Positions 8,846 through 18,014 of a stretch of 42,773 nt of DNA are shown here, in pieces. This DNA is from Pseudooctadecabacter sp. (GTDB lineage Bacteria; Pseudomonadota; Alphaproteobacteria; Rhodobacterales; Rhodobacteraceae), in NCBI RefSeq assembly GCF_020627745.1, contig NZ_JAHDGE010000022.1, positions 6,349-49,121 on the forward strand, written 5' to 3'. Positions within the stretch are counted from its first letter, which is position 1, and each line of letters starts with the position of its first letter. Both the position numbers and the translations under genes were made by a program. A model generated the notes under the pieces. The model searched no databases, was not told the DNA's origin, and was given only the letters and a program-made list of their open reading frames with translations.

Positions 8846-9550
8846 TCATGACAGCACCGGTTTTTGCATGGCGTCCGCGGCCCAGTTTTCCGTCAACCGG
8901 CCACTGAGGCCCAGGCTGACGCATTCGTCCAGCATCCCCCTGCGTTTCAGATCGCGGGCCACATTATGTGCAAAACGCCGCAACTTGAAAACGGAGATGT
9001 TGGAAAGCTGCGGGAAAAGATCGGCGTGTTTGACGTCGTTGCCCAGCCCGCTTGTGATGATGCTGTAGTGACACGTATCCACAAACCGGCCGTCCAGACT
9101 GGGGATGGGCCAGTCCGTGATGTGCTTTTGATATTTCACGTACCGGTCTTCCCACGGAACGATGTCGGGATGCATGCTGAACTGAGGCACGAAGGCCACG
9201 CTTTGCGTGACAGGCACCGCCAGAACAGACGGCGCCAGAAGCGCCAGAAACCCGCCCAGCGAATTGCCCAGCGCATGATAGGTCTGATCCGGCCCGTCCT
9301 GCCGGATCAGGTCGCTGATCCTGTCGAAATCAAGGGCGTTGCCCCAAGTGCGTTTGCGGTCAATGATAAAATAGACGAAATCATAGCCGGATCCGGCCCT
9401 GAAAAATTCGGGGCGCTGCACGTCGATTCCGTTCATTTCATGGCCGACCCCCGTAAACGACAGCAAGGAACGGCCCGTCGGGGGGCCGCCATAAGCTGTC
9501 TTTGAGAGGATGAGGGTGTCATCCTCGAATACGGTGTCGGCCTGTATCAT
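8846..9550 (-). CDS. Alpha/beta-hydrolase-fold protein coupled to leuC
   Basis: The start is taken at 9550 because this ATG overlaps the leuC stop as ATGA, which is typical translational coupling; the longer open frame upstream only reads leuC out of frame. The 234-residue product contains [10 protein letters not shown], the nucleophile elbow G-x-S-x-G with Ser97, after an N-terminal strand [11 protein letters not shown] that could form the oxyanion region. His residues near [12 protein letters not shown] and [13 protein letters not shown] are candidates for the catalytic His. It has no signal peptide, so it is probably cytoplasmic. The substrate is unknown; esterase, thioesterase or acyltransferase roles are possible. 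Confidence 0.75.
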   Translation of the reverse strand: MIQADTVFEDDTLILSKTAYGGPPTGRSLLSFTGVGHEMNGIDVQRPEFFRAGSGYDFVYFIIDRKRTWGNALDFDRISDLIRQDGPDQTYHALGNSLGGFLALLAPSVLAVPVTQSVAFVPQFSMHPDIVPWEDRYVKYQKHITDWPIPSLDGRFVDTCHYSIITSGLGNDVKHADLFPQLSNISVFKLRRFAHNVARDLKRRGMLDECVSLGLSGRLTENWAADAMQKPVLS

Positions 9551-10953
9551 GCCATGAGGTCCCGAACGTCGGTGAGACGTCCGGTGATTGCTGCTGCTGC
9601 CGCCATGCCGGGGGAGACAAGGTGCGTGCGCCCCTTGTAGCCCTGACGGCCCTCGAAGTTGCGGTTGGAGGTGGAGGCGCAGCGTTCGCCTTCGGCCAGT
9701 TGGTCGGGGTTCATGGCCAGACACATGGAACAGCCCGCCATGCGCCATTCGAAACCGGCTTCTTTGAAGATGTCGGCGAGGCCCTCTTCTTCGGCTTGCG
9801 CGCGCACGAGGCCCGAACCGGGCACGACCATGGCGCGTTTGACGGCAATCTTTTTGCCTTTGAGGACCTCTGCCGCGGCGCGCAGGTCTTCGATGCGGCC
9901 ATTGGTGCAGGACCCGATGAACACCGTGTCGATTTCGATGTCGGTCAGTTTCTGGCCGGGCTTGAGGCCCATGTAGTCGATGGAGCGTTGGGCCGCGCCG
10001 ACCTTGCCGCCCTCAAAGGAGGATGGTTCCGGCACGACGGCATCAATCGGCAGCACGTCTTCGGGGGAGGTGCCCCATGTGACGGAGGGCGCGATGTCTT
10101 CGCCCTTGAGGGTCACGACCTTGTCCCAATGGGCGTCGTCGTCGGAATAGAGCGTTTCCCACCAGGCTTGTGCTGCTTCCCATTCGGCGCCTTTGGGGGC
10201 GTGGGGGCGGCCTTTGCAATAGGCAAAAGTCTTGGCGTCGGGCGCGATCAGGCCAGCGCGCGCGCCGCCTTCGATGGCCATGTTGCAGACGGTCATGCGG
10301 CCTTCCATGGACAGGTCCTCGATCGCGGTGCCGCAATATTCGATGACGTAGCCGGTGCCGCCTGCGGTGCCGGTGGCACCGATGACGGACATGGTGATGT
10401 CCTTGGCTGTCACACCAGGACGCAGGTGGCCGGTGATCTCGACCTTCATGTTTTTGGATTTCTTCTGGATGAGGGTCTGGGTCGCCAGAACGTGTTCAAC
10501 CTCGGACGTGCCGATGCCGTGGGCCAGCGCGCCGAAGGCACCGTGGGTCGCGGTGTGGCTGTCGCCGCACACGACGGTCATGCCCGGCAACGTCCAGCCC
10601 TGTTCGGGGCCGACGATGTGCACGATGCCCTGACGGACGTCGGACACGGGGTAGTAATGGATGCCGAAATCCTTGGCGTTCTTGTCCAGCGCTTCGACCT
10701 GAATGCGGCTGTCTTCGGTCATGGTTTCGGCGTTGGCGCGGTCCAGCGTGGTGGGCACGTTGTGATCCGGCACGGCGATGGTTTTCTCAGGCGCGCGGAC
10801 CTTGCGGCCTGCCATGCGCAGACCTTCAAAGGCCTGCGGCGATGTCACTTCGTGGACCAGATGGCGGTCGATATAAAGCAGGCAGGTGCCGTCTTCCGCC
10901 TCATGTGCGACGTGGGCATCCCAGATTTTATCATAGAGCGTCTTGGGGGACAT
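9547..10953 (-). CDS. leuC: 3-isopropylmalate dehydratase large subunit
   Basis: The 468-residue protein has LeuC length and landmarks: [15 protein letters not shown]-like N-terminus, [19 protein letters not shown], the [32 protein letters not shown] block, FIGSCTNGR carrying a [4Fe-4S] ligand Cys, and the [11 protein letters not shown] segment carrying the other two Cys ligands. With LeuD it forms isopropylmalate isomerase. The stop overlaps the start of the alpha/beta hydrolase gene by 4 bases. A possible short leader ORF lies upstream (11014-11100). Confidence 0.97.
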   Translation of the reverse strand: MSPKTLYDKIWDAHVAHEAEDGTCLLYIDRHLVHEVTSPQAFEGLRMAGRKVRAPEKTIAVPDHNVPTTLDRANAETMTEDSRIQVEALDKNAKDFGIHYYPVSDVRQGIVHIVGPEQGWTLPGMTVVCGDSHTATHGAFGALAHGIGTSEVEHVLATQTLIQKKSKNMKVEITGHLRPGVTAKDITMSVIGATGTAGGTGYVIEYCGTAIEDLSMEGRMTVCNMAIEGGARAGLIAPDAKTFAYCKGRPHAPKGAEWEAAQAWWETLYSDDDAHWDKVVTLKGEDIAPSVTWGTSPEDVLPIDAVVPEPSSFEGGKVGAAQRSIDYMGLKPGQKLTDIEIDTVFIGSCTNGRIEDLRAAAEVLKGKKIAVKRAMVVPGSGLVRAQAEEEGLADIFKEAGFEWRMAGCSMCLAMNPDQLAEGERCASTSNRNFEGRQGYKGRTHLVSPGMAAAAAITGRLTDVRDLMA

Positions 10954-11013
10954 ATCGGTCCTCTCCCGTATTGGTGTGGTGGAAATGGGGTGGGGTCGCC
11001 CGAAGGCGCGGCG

Positions 11014-11100
11014 TCATAGACGGGCGAGGATGGTGCGGTTGGCACCATAAAAGCGCCAAGGCAGGCGCGCGCGGTCATCCATGTCGAATACTTGGGTCAT
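11014..11100 (-). CDS. Candidate 28-aa leader ORF upstream of leuC
   Basis: An ATG at 11100 opens 28 codons ending in TGA at 11014, 60 bases before leuC. The peptide starts MTQVFDMDDRARL and ends GANRTILARL, a composition that looks like protein rather than random sequence, with Leu codons CTG, CTC and CTA. There is no Shine-Dalgarno sequence. Instead TATATC lies 9-14 bases before the ATG, at the distance expected for a -10 box of a leaderless transcript. A small CGCC-TTCG-GGCG hairpin follows the stop. It could be a conserved small protein or a leucine-responsive leader peptide; neither is proven. Confidence 0.45.
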   Translation of the reverse strand: MTQVFDMDDRARLPWRFYGANRTILARL

Positions 11101-11234
11101 GGGGGTCAGATATACGCGCCACGCGCGCCTCGCAAGTCAGATGTCTGTGTCCACGCGCACGGACGCCTTGAACCAAAGGACGCAGGATACCCGAAGGATT
11201 CACGCCGATTTGCCCTATCGAGAGGAGATTCAAG

Positions 11235-12674
11235 ATGTCTTTTAGCCCCCCGTGGCGTCTGCCAGCCCTTATTTTTGCGCTGGGCGCGTCCCCTGCCCTT
11301 GCGCAGAATTTCCAGTATGAAAGCAAAGTGGGCTTTCCCGATTTCGGGTTCATGGTCTCGCCCAAGGACTATCAGGGACCGGTCTTTGCCCTGGCGGACG
11401 ATTTTCCGCAGGCGATTCCCCCGCTTGATCCGCAGGTCGAGGAAATTCTGTCGATTGATTTCAAGGCCGACCCCATGGCCTATGTGATGGCCGTGCGGGA
11501 CTATGTGTTCACCGGCAACATCCATGGCGGCGATGTGGCGGATGATTTCATCCTGCAAAACAATTCCGAAGGGATCGGCTGGTATCACATGCCGTGGCAA
11601 CACTGGGGGTCCACGGGCCGTGAGGGGTATCACGGGCTGACCCGTGAGGGGCCCTTGTCGCCGCAGGTTCTGGCGCCCGAGCAGACGGATGCGTCCTATG
11701 CCTATGCGGTGGGGTTCTACAACGGCCCCGGCGGGTTCACCATCGGGCAGGTCTGGAACGATCCCTACGGCGGGCCGGACCTGACCCATATGATTGACGC
11801 CATGGAGACCGGATTTGCCTTTCCCGAAGGCACGGTCGTGGGCAAGTTTCTGTTCACATCCTTGGGCGCGGATCAGGTGCCGTGGCTGGACAACCCGCTG
11901 CAATGGGACGGTTACGTCTATGAATGTGACGTCGATCCATCGGTCGATTGCCCGAAAGGCAGCGAGATGATGACCGCCCCGCGTGTGACGCAGGCCATGA
12001 ACCTGTTGCAGATGGATGTGATGGTCAAGGACAGCCGCGCGGATGAGGCCGGTGGCTGGGTCTTTGGCACCTTTGCCTACAACGGCGGTGCGGCGGGATC
12101 GTCCGAGTATTCCGATTACGGGTCGTTCTGTGCGGGTATCCCCGGTGAGGGCAGGAACTGGTGCAACCTGATGCCTGTGGGCGTGATGTGGGGCAATGAC
12201 CCCGACAATGCCGACACATTCATCAACAGCGCGCCCACCGAGACGGTCATCAATGCCGATCTGGAGGAGACATGGATCAACCCCGATGAGGCCCTGCCCG
12301 CCATGCACCTTGGGTTCAATTCGCGCCTGAACGGGCCTGCGGACAATCCCACGTCCAGCTGCATGTCGTGCCACGCCACCGGTCAGGTGCCCAGTGTCAG
12401 TGCGATTATGCCATGGCTTGACGGGGTGGATATTCCGGCGAACGGCACGCAGGCGTCGGACGCGTGGATGCGGTGGTTCCGCAATTTCGAGGACGGTGAG
12501 GCGTTTGATGAGGGTCTGGCCGTCAGTATGGATTTCTCCATGCAGCTGACCAAGGGGATCGAGAATTACATCCAGTATCGCGGTCAGGTCGAATCGGGGC
12601 TGTTTGCCTTGCAGTACTGGGGCAGCGGCGCGGGGGAACCGGTGAGCCGCGGGGCGACTTTGCCGATGCAATAG
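11235..12674 (+). CDS. Secreted protein with one c-type heme motif
   Basis: The 479-residue protein has a signal peptide cleaved near ALA at residues 21-23. A single CMSCH heme-binding motif lies at residues 376-380, late in the chain, so it could be a periplasmic mono-heme cytochrome c-like protein. The first 350 residues are rich in Trp, Tyr, Gly and Asp (for example WYHMPWQHWGSTGREGYHG and ADQVPWLDNPLQWDGYVYE) with four further Cys, and look like an enzymatic or substrate-binding domain. I recall no named family for it. A GAGGAG ribosome site precedes the ATG. A strong terminator follows, so it is probably monocistronic. Confidence 0.75.
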   Translation: MSFSPPWRLPALIFALGASPALAQNFQYESKVGFPDFGFMVSPKDYQGPVFALADDFPQAIPPLDPQVEEILSIDFKADPMAYVMAVRDYVFTGNIHGGDVADDFILQNNSEGIGWYHMPWQHWGSTGREGYHGLTREGPLSPQVLAPEQTDASYAYAVGFYNGPGGFTIGQVWNDPYGGPDLTHMIDAMETGFAFPEGTVVGKFLFTSLGADQVPWLDNPLQWDGYVYECDVDPSVDCPKGSEMMTAPRVTQAMNLLQMDVMVKDSRADEAGGWVFGTFAYNGGAAGSSEYSDYGSFCAGIPGEGRNWCNLMPVGVMWGNDPDNADTFINSAPTETVINADLEETWINPDEALPAMHLGFNSRLNGPADNPTSSCMSCHATGQVPSVSAIMPWLDGVDIPANGTQASDAWMRWFRNFEDGEAFDEGLAVSMDFSMQLTKGIENYIQYRGQVESGLFALQYWGSGAGEPVSRGATLPMQ

Positions 12675-12696
12675 AACGACCCCTCTGGATGGGGCC

Positions 12697-12735
12697 AACC
12701 CCGCCTGCGTTGCGCAACGTGGGCGGGGTTTTTCT
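12697..12735 (+). terminator. Rho-independent terminator after the CxxCH gene
   Basis: AACCCCGCC at 12697-12705 pairs with GGCGGGGTT at 12722-12730, with a further CGTT/AACG inner helix around a GCGC loop, followed by a T-rich run TTTTTCTTT. It starts 23 bases after the stop codon. Confidence 0.9.
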
Positions 12736-12767
12736 TTGCGCTATGTGGTGGGGCAAAGGAGACCGGC

Positions 12768-13394
12768 ATGAAACGGATTTTGGCAGCATTGGGGATCGGG
12801 GCGGCAACCATGGCAGCGGCGGACGACGGGTATTACGGCAAGTACGAAACACCCCGCTATGAGGTTGTGGCAGAGTATGGCGCGGCGGAACTGCGGTCTT
12901 ACGCGCCGCATCTGCTGGCGGTGGTGGCCGTGCGCGGTGACAGGCGCGGGGCGTTGAACCAAGGGTTCCGCACGCTGGCCGGATACATCTTTGGCGGCAA
13001 TGCGGGCGGCGCATCGGTGGCGATGACATCGCCGGTCACGCAGGCGCCTGCGCAGATCGACAGGGCAGCGCCGGTGACGCAGATCGGCGAGGACGGGGTG
13101 TGGGAGGTCACATTCATGATGCCGTCGGACTTCACCCGCGACACCCTGCCTGCCCCCAACAACGACGCCGTGCGGTTTGTCGAGGTTCCGGCACGGCAGA
13201 TGCTGGTCGCCACCTTTTCGGGCCGCAGCACCGACCGGATCCTGACGGCGCAGACCGACGCCCTGCGGCGGCTTGCCGATGAGGCGGGCATCGGTCTGAC
13301 CGGTGCCCCCACCTTTATGTTTTATGATGATCCGTTCACCCTGCCCGGCAACCGGCGCAACGAGGTCGGCTTTGAGGTCCGGTCGGGGACCTGA
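12768..13394 (+). CDS. SOUL-family heme-binding protein
   Basis: The 208-residue protein has a short signal-like N-terminus (MKRILAALGIGAATMAAADD). The SOUL domain is complete: YETPRYEVVAEYGAAELRSY, a GG.SVAMTSPVTQ segment matching the family IAMTAPV motif, FMMPSDFT, a Phe-Ser-Gly-Arg loop and FMFYDDPFTLPGNRRNEVGFEV at the end. SOUL proteins bind heme or porphyrin; the bacterial role is not well defined. Its closeness to the CxxCH protein and MscS channel genes may be incidental. An AAAGGAG ribosome site lies 7 bases before the ATG. Confidence 0.9.
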   Translation: MKRILAALGIGAATMAAADDGYYGKYETPRYEVVAEYGAAELRSYAPHLLAVVAVRGDRRGALNQGFRTLAGYIFGGNAGGASVAMTSPVTQAPAQIDRAAPVTQIGEDGVWEVTFMMPSDFTRDTLPAPNNDAVRFVEVPARQMLVATFSGRSTDRILTAQTDALRRLADEAGIGLTGAPTFMFYDDPFTLPGNRRNEVGFEVRSGT

Positions 13395-13436
13395 GCCAGC
13401 CTTGATCCTTGGGGATCGCGGGGGCATGGTGCGGGT

Positions 13437-14867
13437 ATGGCAAACCATGTAGCCCAGAGCGGGCCGGACGATGCAATTCAGGATCTGCAGGAACAGGTGC
13501 CGCCTGAGGCATTTGAGGCGTTGCGCGATGCGCCGCCCGCCGTCCCCAACACACCTTTGGATGAAATCACGGAAGTCGGGCAGTCGCTGATCGCCCAGGG
13601 GCTGACGTTTATGGAATCCCTGTTCCGGCCGTGGAATTTTTATCAGGTGTTGATCGCGCTGGGGCTGTTTGCGGCGTCCCTGATCCTGCGGCGGGTGTTT
13701 GCACCCCGTCTGCATGAATGGCTGCGCACGCGCGAAGGCTGGCCCAAGTGGCGGTTGCGCATGGCTTTGGTGGTGCACAAACGTCTGGGCGGGATTTTCT
13801 TTGTCGTGCTGATGTGGGTTGGCGTTTTTGTCATGCGCGAGGTCACGTGGCCGTCGCGGTCCTATCTTTTGGGCATCATCGCCAATCTGGCGCTGGCGTG
13901 GCTGGTGGTGACATTCGCGACGCGGCTGATCGGCAATCCGTTTTTGCGGTCGATGGTGCGGTATGGCGCGTGGATTTATGTGACGCTGAACATCATCGGC
14001 ATCACCGACGAGGCCGAAACGCTGCTGGACAGCATCGCGATTGAGTTGGGTGAGACGCGGATTTCCGTCTGGCTGGTGTTGCAGGCGGTTTTCATTCTGG
14101 GCGTATTTTTCTTTGTGGCGCGGTTTTTGTCGACGACCACATCGGCCCGCATCCAGCGCAACGAAGACATCAGCCCGTCCATGCAGGTGCTGGCGGTCAA
14201 GTTTTTGCAGGTGCTGCTGTACGGGGCCGCATTTTTCATCGGGCTGCGGGCGGTCGGGTTTGATCTGACAGGGTTGGCCGTGCTGTCCGGTGCGATTGGT
14301 GTGGGCCTTGGTTTCGGTCTGCAAAAGGTGGTGTCGAACCTTGTGTCCGGTGTCATCATCCTGCTGGACAAGTCGATCAAGCCGGGGGATGTGATCACCG
14401 TGGGATCGACCTTCGGGTGGATCAATTCGCTGGGCGCGCGATACGTCAGCATCACCACACGCGACGGGCGCGAATACCTGATCCCGAACGAGGACCTGAT
14501 CACCACACAGGTGGTCAACTGGTCCCATTCCAACGATTTCGTCAGGCTCGATATCTATTTTGGCACGGCCTACGGCGACAACCCCCATGAGGTGCGCAAG
14601 CTGGCGATCGAGGCGGCGGGCAGCGTGGACCGCGTGCTGGATTTCCGCCCGCCTGTCTGCCACATCGTGGGCTTTGGCGACAGCAGCGTGGATTACATCC
14701 TGCGGTTCTGGATCCGCGACCCCACGGGCGGTCTGACCAACATCCGCGGCAACGTCTATCTGGCGCTGTGGGATGCGTTTGAGGCGAACGGCATCTCGAT
14801 TCCGTTCCCGCAGCGCGAGGTGAAGGTTCTGGAGGGGTCGGAACTGGGACACAAGGCGCTGGATTAG
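13437..14867 (+). CDS. MscS-family mechanosensitive channel
   Basis: The 476-residue protein has a polar N-terminus of about 55 residues, then several membrane helices (around FYQVLIALGLFAASLILRR, RLGGIFFVVLMWVGVFVM, YLLGIIANLALAWLVVTF, VWLVLQAVFILGVFFFVARF). The pore helix and beta domain are diagnostic: GAIGVGLGFGLQKVVSNLVSG, LLDKSIKPGD.I, YVSITTRDGREYLIPNE, and FPQREV near the end. MscS channels open under membrane tension and release solutes on hypo-osmotic shock. It lies 43 bases after the SOUL gene and converges on the 970-aa envelope protein gene. Confidence 0.93.
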   Translation: MANHVAQSGPDDAIQDLQEQVPPEAFEALRDAPPAVPNTPLDEITEVGQSLIAQGLTFMESLFRPWNFYQVLIALGLFAASLILRRVFAPRLHEWLRTREGWPKWRLRMALVVHKRLGGIFFVVLMWVGVFVMREVTWPSRSYLLGIIANLALAWLVVTFATRLIGNPFLRSMVRYGAWIYVTLNIIGITDEAETLLDSIAIELGETRISVWLVLQAVFILGVFFFVARFLSTTTSARIQRNEDISPSMQVLAVKFLQVLLYGAAFFIGLRAVGFDLTGLAVLSGAIGVGLGFGLQKVVSNLVSGVIILLDKSIKPGDVITVGSTFGWINSLGARYVSITTRDGREYLIPNEDLITTQVVNWSHSNDFVRLDIYFGTAYGDNPHEVRKLAIEAAGSVDRVLDFRPPVCHIVGFGDSSVDYILRFWIRDPTGGLTNIRGNVYLALWDAFEANGISIPFPQREVKVLEGSELGHKALD

Positions 14868-14871
14868 GCGC

Positions 14872-17784
14872 CTACTGGAACACCTCGAAGACGCCGCCCA
14901 GAATGAACAGGATGACAATAAACCCGAAGATGCGTTGCAGATAGATGATGCGCACGTCCCATTTGGTGAGGCTGTGCGTTTTCGAGAACGCCTCGTCCAG
15001 TTGCAGGGTCGGGATGGTGCGGTCGATGCTGCGAAAGAAACTGTTGGCGACAGGCGGCGCGGGGCGGTCCAGTTTCCGGCCCGCACGCAGGCTGCCACTG
15101 ACCCAGCCGGCAAGGTGCCGGTTGAACCACAGCCATGGCAGCACCACGATAAAGGCCAGCAGAACGATGCCACGCAGGTTGTTGTAGCCGTATTGGTTGA
15201 TGACCCCGCCCATCCAGTACAGGACCCGCTGGGCGACATCTTCCTTGGGCAACTGGCTGGCAAAATGTTCGTTTTGCGAAATGGCCAGACGCCGTGCGAC
15301 ATCCGGGAACCCCGCCGTGGACGATGATGCCCGCAACAGGGTGTAGACCTGCGGCTGATACGGCGCGTCGATCCGGCCCTCGGCATCGGGCAGGAGCGAG
15401 AGGGCACGCGGCAGGTCGCGGGCAAACAGGGTCCGCAGATCACCGGCATCAACCTTGGGCGCGCTGGCCATCGCGGCCCCGCCCTGATCAAGGGCGGAGA
15501 CCGCATCACGGTCAGGGTTATACAGGTCGATCCGGCCCACGTCGGAATTGGTGACGTCAATCAGGAACGGGTCCTGATCTTCGCGCGGGAACAAACGCGG
15601 GGCCAGAACAAGGCGGTCAATGGTGGCGGACCGCATCAGAATCTGTGCGCCGGGTGTCATCGCCAGACGTTCGCTTTCAAACCGGACGGTGACCGCGCGC
15701 ATGTGGTTCATGATCAGGATGTCCTGAAGCCGCACCCCGATGTTCACGACGCCGAAGACAGAATCATAGAGGTTCAAACGGCCGATCCGTGTGGCGCTGT
15801 CACAATCCGACACCGGTGTTTCATCGGTGGTCTCTGACGCATCGCTGATCGGGGCTTCGGCGTCCGGTCGCTGGGACAACGGTGCAGGGTTTGCGGGCAC
15901 GTTCGCCCATTCCGCGACCTGATCGTCCGTCAACGCCTTGTTCGAAATGTTGGCGTTGGCCACCTGAGCGTCACGGACATCCAGCGTGCCCACATTCAGA
16001 CTGCGGAGCACGAGATATTCGGAAATGGTCGATCCGTCCAGGATGAGGGTCGGCGCCGACACACATTGGACGTAAGCCTCGGTCGCGGTGAGGCCGATAA
16101 AATCGGCCCGCGCGGTGACTGTGACGTTGTTGAGGTAGAAATAGGTGTCGACCTGCGCAGAAGAGAAATCAACCTCCCCCACGGTTGAATCCCAGATGCG
16201 AAACGCATTGAAATGGCCAAATTCGCCGGTCACGCCATCGGTCAGGGTGCTGCGGCGGATGGTCATGACGCCGATGTCCGAGGACCAGAGTTCAAGATTG
16301 CCGCTGATGTCGGCTTCCGTGACCCAGACAAAGTCGTGGTTGGTTTTGAACATCCTGAGGGTCACGGGGCCGGTGATCTGGAACAGGTCAACCTCGCGGG
16401 CGGAGCCGTGCTGCAGATCGAAGCGCACGCCATCCCCCACCGCGCGCAGGGTCTGGAGGCCCAGAAACCGCGTGTCGATGTGGCGCATATCAAAGTCCGC
16501 AGACGTCACACCGGAGACTTCCATAAAGGCTGAAGGTCGGGCGCGGTAGGCGCTGAGTTCGGTGACATAGGCGTTGTCGTCAAGGCGGATGAAAGACCCG
16601 TCGAAGTAGTTCAGGCTGACGTCATCCAGCAGGCTGTTTGACACGTCGATCACATCCAGTGGACGGCGATAGAAACTGGCGGAGAGTTCGACGCCCGAGA
16701 AATCAACCTCGACCGCGTCGGGGCGGACGGCCAGCAGCAGGTCAAGATCACGGGTGTCGATGGAAAAGGGTCGGTAGTAGCGCTGAAAGACCCTTTGGGT
16801 TTCGGCCAGAAGGTCCGCGTCGACAGCGGCGGCAAGGTCGATGCCGTCGGGGTTCCAGGGCATCCAGTCAAGTCGCGGTTCATCGGCTGTGGGATTCAGG
16901 CTGAGACGCCCGTATTCATTGAGCGCGAGGGTGAGGTAGGAGTTTTCGAAAACCTCAAACCCGGGGTCTTCGCTATCCAAAAATCGGACGAGGAGGTGAT
17001 GTTCGGTTTCGATGATGTCGAGGCCGGCGGAAAGCAGCGTGGCCTTCCAGCGGTCATTCAGATCCGCATAGGTGCGCCGCCCCAGATCGGCCTGCACGGC
17101 GTATTGAAACACCTCGGTCGACCAGCGCTGGCGGATGTTGATGGTGCCGTTGCGGGATGATGCGATGTCGTCGGCGACACTGGCGATTTCGGTGCTGCGA
17201 TGGGCGGCGGCGCGGGCACGATAGAGGAAATAGTGCCAGGGGTCGGGGGCCGTATCGAGGGCGACGGTCGATTGGACGAAACTCCAGTCAAAGTAGGCGT
17301 TGGCGACGTCCCCGGCCGTGATCCCATCCGGTGTGTCTTCCATGTCAGGGAACAGGCCGCCGTATTCAAACGCGAAATTATTGAGTGCAAATTCAAGTTG
17401 GTTTGCGTCATCCCAGTTGCGGTCGGCGAAGCGTGCCAGATCGGGTGGGTCTTCGTTGAATTGCGCGCGGCGCAGGTGGCGGAAAAGGGCGAAGTCGATA
17501 CGATCGTCGGTCCATCCTTCCACAAGCAGGTCGTCAAGGCCGGAAAGGTCAATGTCCGCACGGTCCGCCCCGGCCTCCATCCGGTCTGTCTGATCCCTGA
17601 GCCACCTGACGGCGGCGTCGATTTCAGGGTCGAGGATGTCGATGACGCGCGGTTCGACGATGACGACAGGGGCCGCGACGGGATCTGTGCTGTTCGGCGG
17701 GGCGGTTTCGCTTGTCTGGGACAGGACAGCGACCGGCCACAACAGGAGGGTGACAAGCAGGCGGGCGGTCTTTGACTGGAACAT
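14872..17784 (-). CDS. Large envelope protein with beta-helix-like middle and C-terminal membrane anchor
   Basis: The start at 17784 is chosen because a signal peptide (MFQSKTARLLVTLLLWPVAV) and a GGAAAGGA ribosome site fit there; the frame extends 43 codons further upstream. The 970-residue protein has an alpha-rich acidic region to about residue 400. From roughly 400 to 800 come many short strands of the kind D.S...L, V.FDL.., R.LNL, which resemble pentapeptide-like right-handed helices. The block VYTLLRASSSTAGFPDVARRL and a QYGYNN segment follow, then membrane helices at about 872-888 and 952-970. This end resembles that of membrane-bound pentapeptide-repeat proteins. The bulk is predicted periplasmic. 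Function unknown. Confidence 0.75.
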   Translation of the reverse strand: MFQSKTARLLVTLLLWPVAVLSQTSETAPPNSTDPVAAPVVIVEPRVIDILDPEIDAAVRWLRDQTDRMEAGADRADIDLSGLDDLLVEGWTDDRIDFALFRHLRRAQFNEDPPDLARFADRNWDDANQLEFALNNFAFEYGGLFPDMEDTPDGITAGDVANAYFDWSFVQSTVALDTAPDPWHYFLYRARAAAHRSTEIASVADDIASSRNGTINIRQRWSTEVFQYAVQADLGRRTYADLNDRWKATLLSAGLDIIETEHHLLVRFLDSEDPGFEVFENSYLTLALNEYGRLSLNPTADEPRLDWMPWNPDGIDLAAAVDADLLAETQRVFQRYYRPFSIDTRDLDLLLAVRPDAVEVDFSGVELSASFYRRPLDVIDVSNSLLDDVSLNYFDGSFIRLDDNAYVTELSAYRARPSAFMEVSGVTSADFDMRHIDTRFLGLQTLRAVGDGVRFDLQHGSAREVDLFQITGPVTLRMFKTNHDFVWVTEADISGNLELWSSDIGVMTIRRSTLTDGVTGEFGHFNAFRIWDSTVGEVDFSSAQVDTYFYLNNVTVTARADFIGLTATEAYVQCVSAPTLILDGSTISEYLVLRSLNVGTLDVRDAQVANANISNKALTDDQVAEWANVPANPAPLSQRPDAEAPISDASETTDETPVSDCDSATRIGRLNLYDSVFGVVNIGVRLQDILIMNHMRAVTVRFESERLAMTPGAQILMRSATIDRLVLAPRLFPREDQDPFLIDVTNSDVGRIDLYNPDRDAVSALDQGGAAMASAPKVDAGDLRTLFARDLPRALSLLPDAEGRIDAPYQPQVYTLLRASSSTAGFPDVARRLAISQNEHFASQLPKEDVAQRVLYWMGGVINQYGYNNLRGIVLLAFIVVLPWLWFNRHLAGWVSGSLRAGRKLDRPAPPVANSFFRSIDRTIPTLQLDEAFSKTHSLTKWDVRIIYLQRIFGFIVILFILGGVFEVFQ

Positions 17785-17877
17785 GGCGGTCCTTTCCGTT
17801 GGGGAAGGATTGAACAGGGCCGCCGTGACTTCAATGCAAAGTTGTGGACATCGCGTCACAGCCCCCCAAAGACCACG

Positions 17878-17906
17878 TTGAAAACGCCGCCCAGCGTTGC
17901 TAGATT
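17878..17906 (+). promoter_or_regulatory. Sigma-70-type promoter for the rsfS operon
   Basis: TTGAAA at 17878-17883 and TAGATT at 17901-17906 are separated by 17 bases, the optimal spacing. It lies about 50 bases before the AGGAGG ribosome site at 17946-17951. Confidence 0.6.
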
Positions 17907-17954
17907 GAGACATGCCCAGCGCCGGGGCCTTGGCGGCGTATTTTTAGGAGGACA

Positions 17955-18014
17955 ATGTTCTGTCTTTATCCAATCAGGCAGATGGATCTGCCGATGTTAC
18001 GGGCCGCACGATGA
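17955..18014 (+). CDS. Candidate 19-aa leader ORF coupled to rsfS
   Basis: A perfect AGGAGG followed by ACA leads into an ATG at 17955. The frame encodes MFCLYPIRQMDLPMLRAAR and its TGA overlaps the rsfS ATG as ATGA. A strong ribosome site thus serves the short frame, while rsfS itself has none close by, so rsfS may be translated by re-initiation. The alternative is that RsfS starts at a non-ATG codon (CTG at 17960) in the extended frame. Confidence 0.5.
   Translation: MFCLYPIRQMDLPMLRAAR

Noticed and set aside
9622-11019. A 465-codon plus-strand frame opposite leuC
   Set aside because: leuC on the other strand has full family motifs; this frame shows only biased composition.
12741-15560. 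A very long open frame on the minus strand across the SOUL, MscS and envelope protein genes
   Set aside because: It is antisense to SOUL and MscS and out of frame with the envelope gene. Its composition (many Arg, Pro, Gln, His) is typical of a shadow frame in high-G+C DNA.
17785-17913. Upstream extension of the 970-aa protein
   Set aside because: The extra 43 codons lack a ribosome site and would bury the signal peptide.
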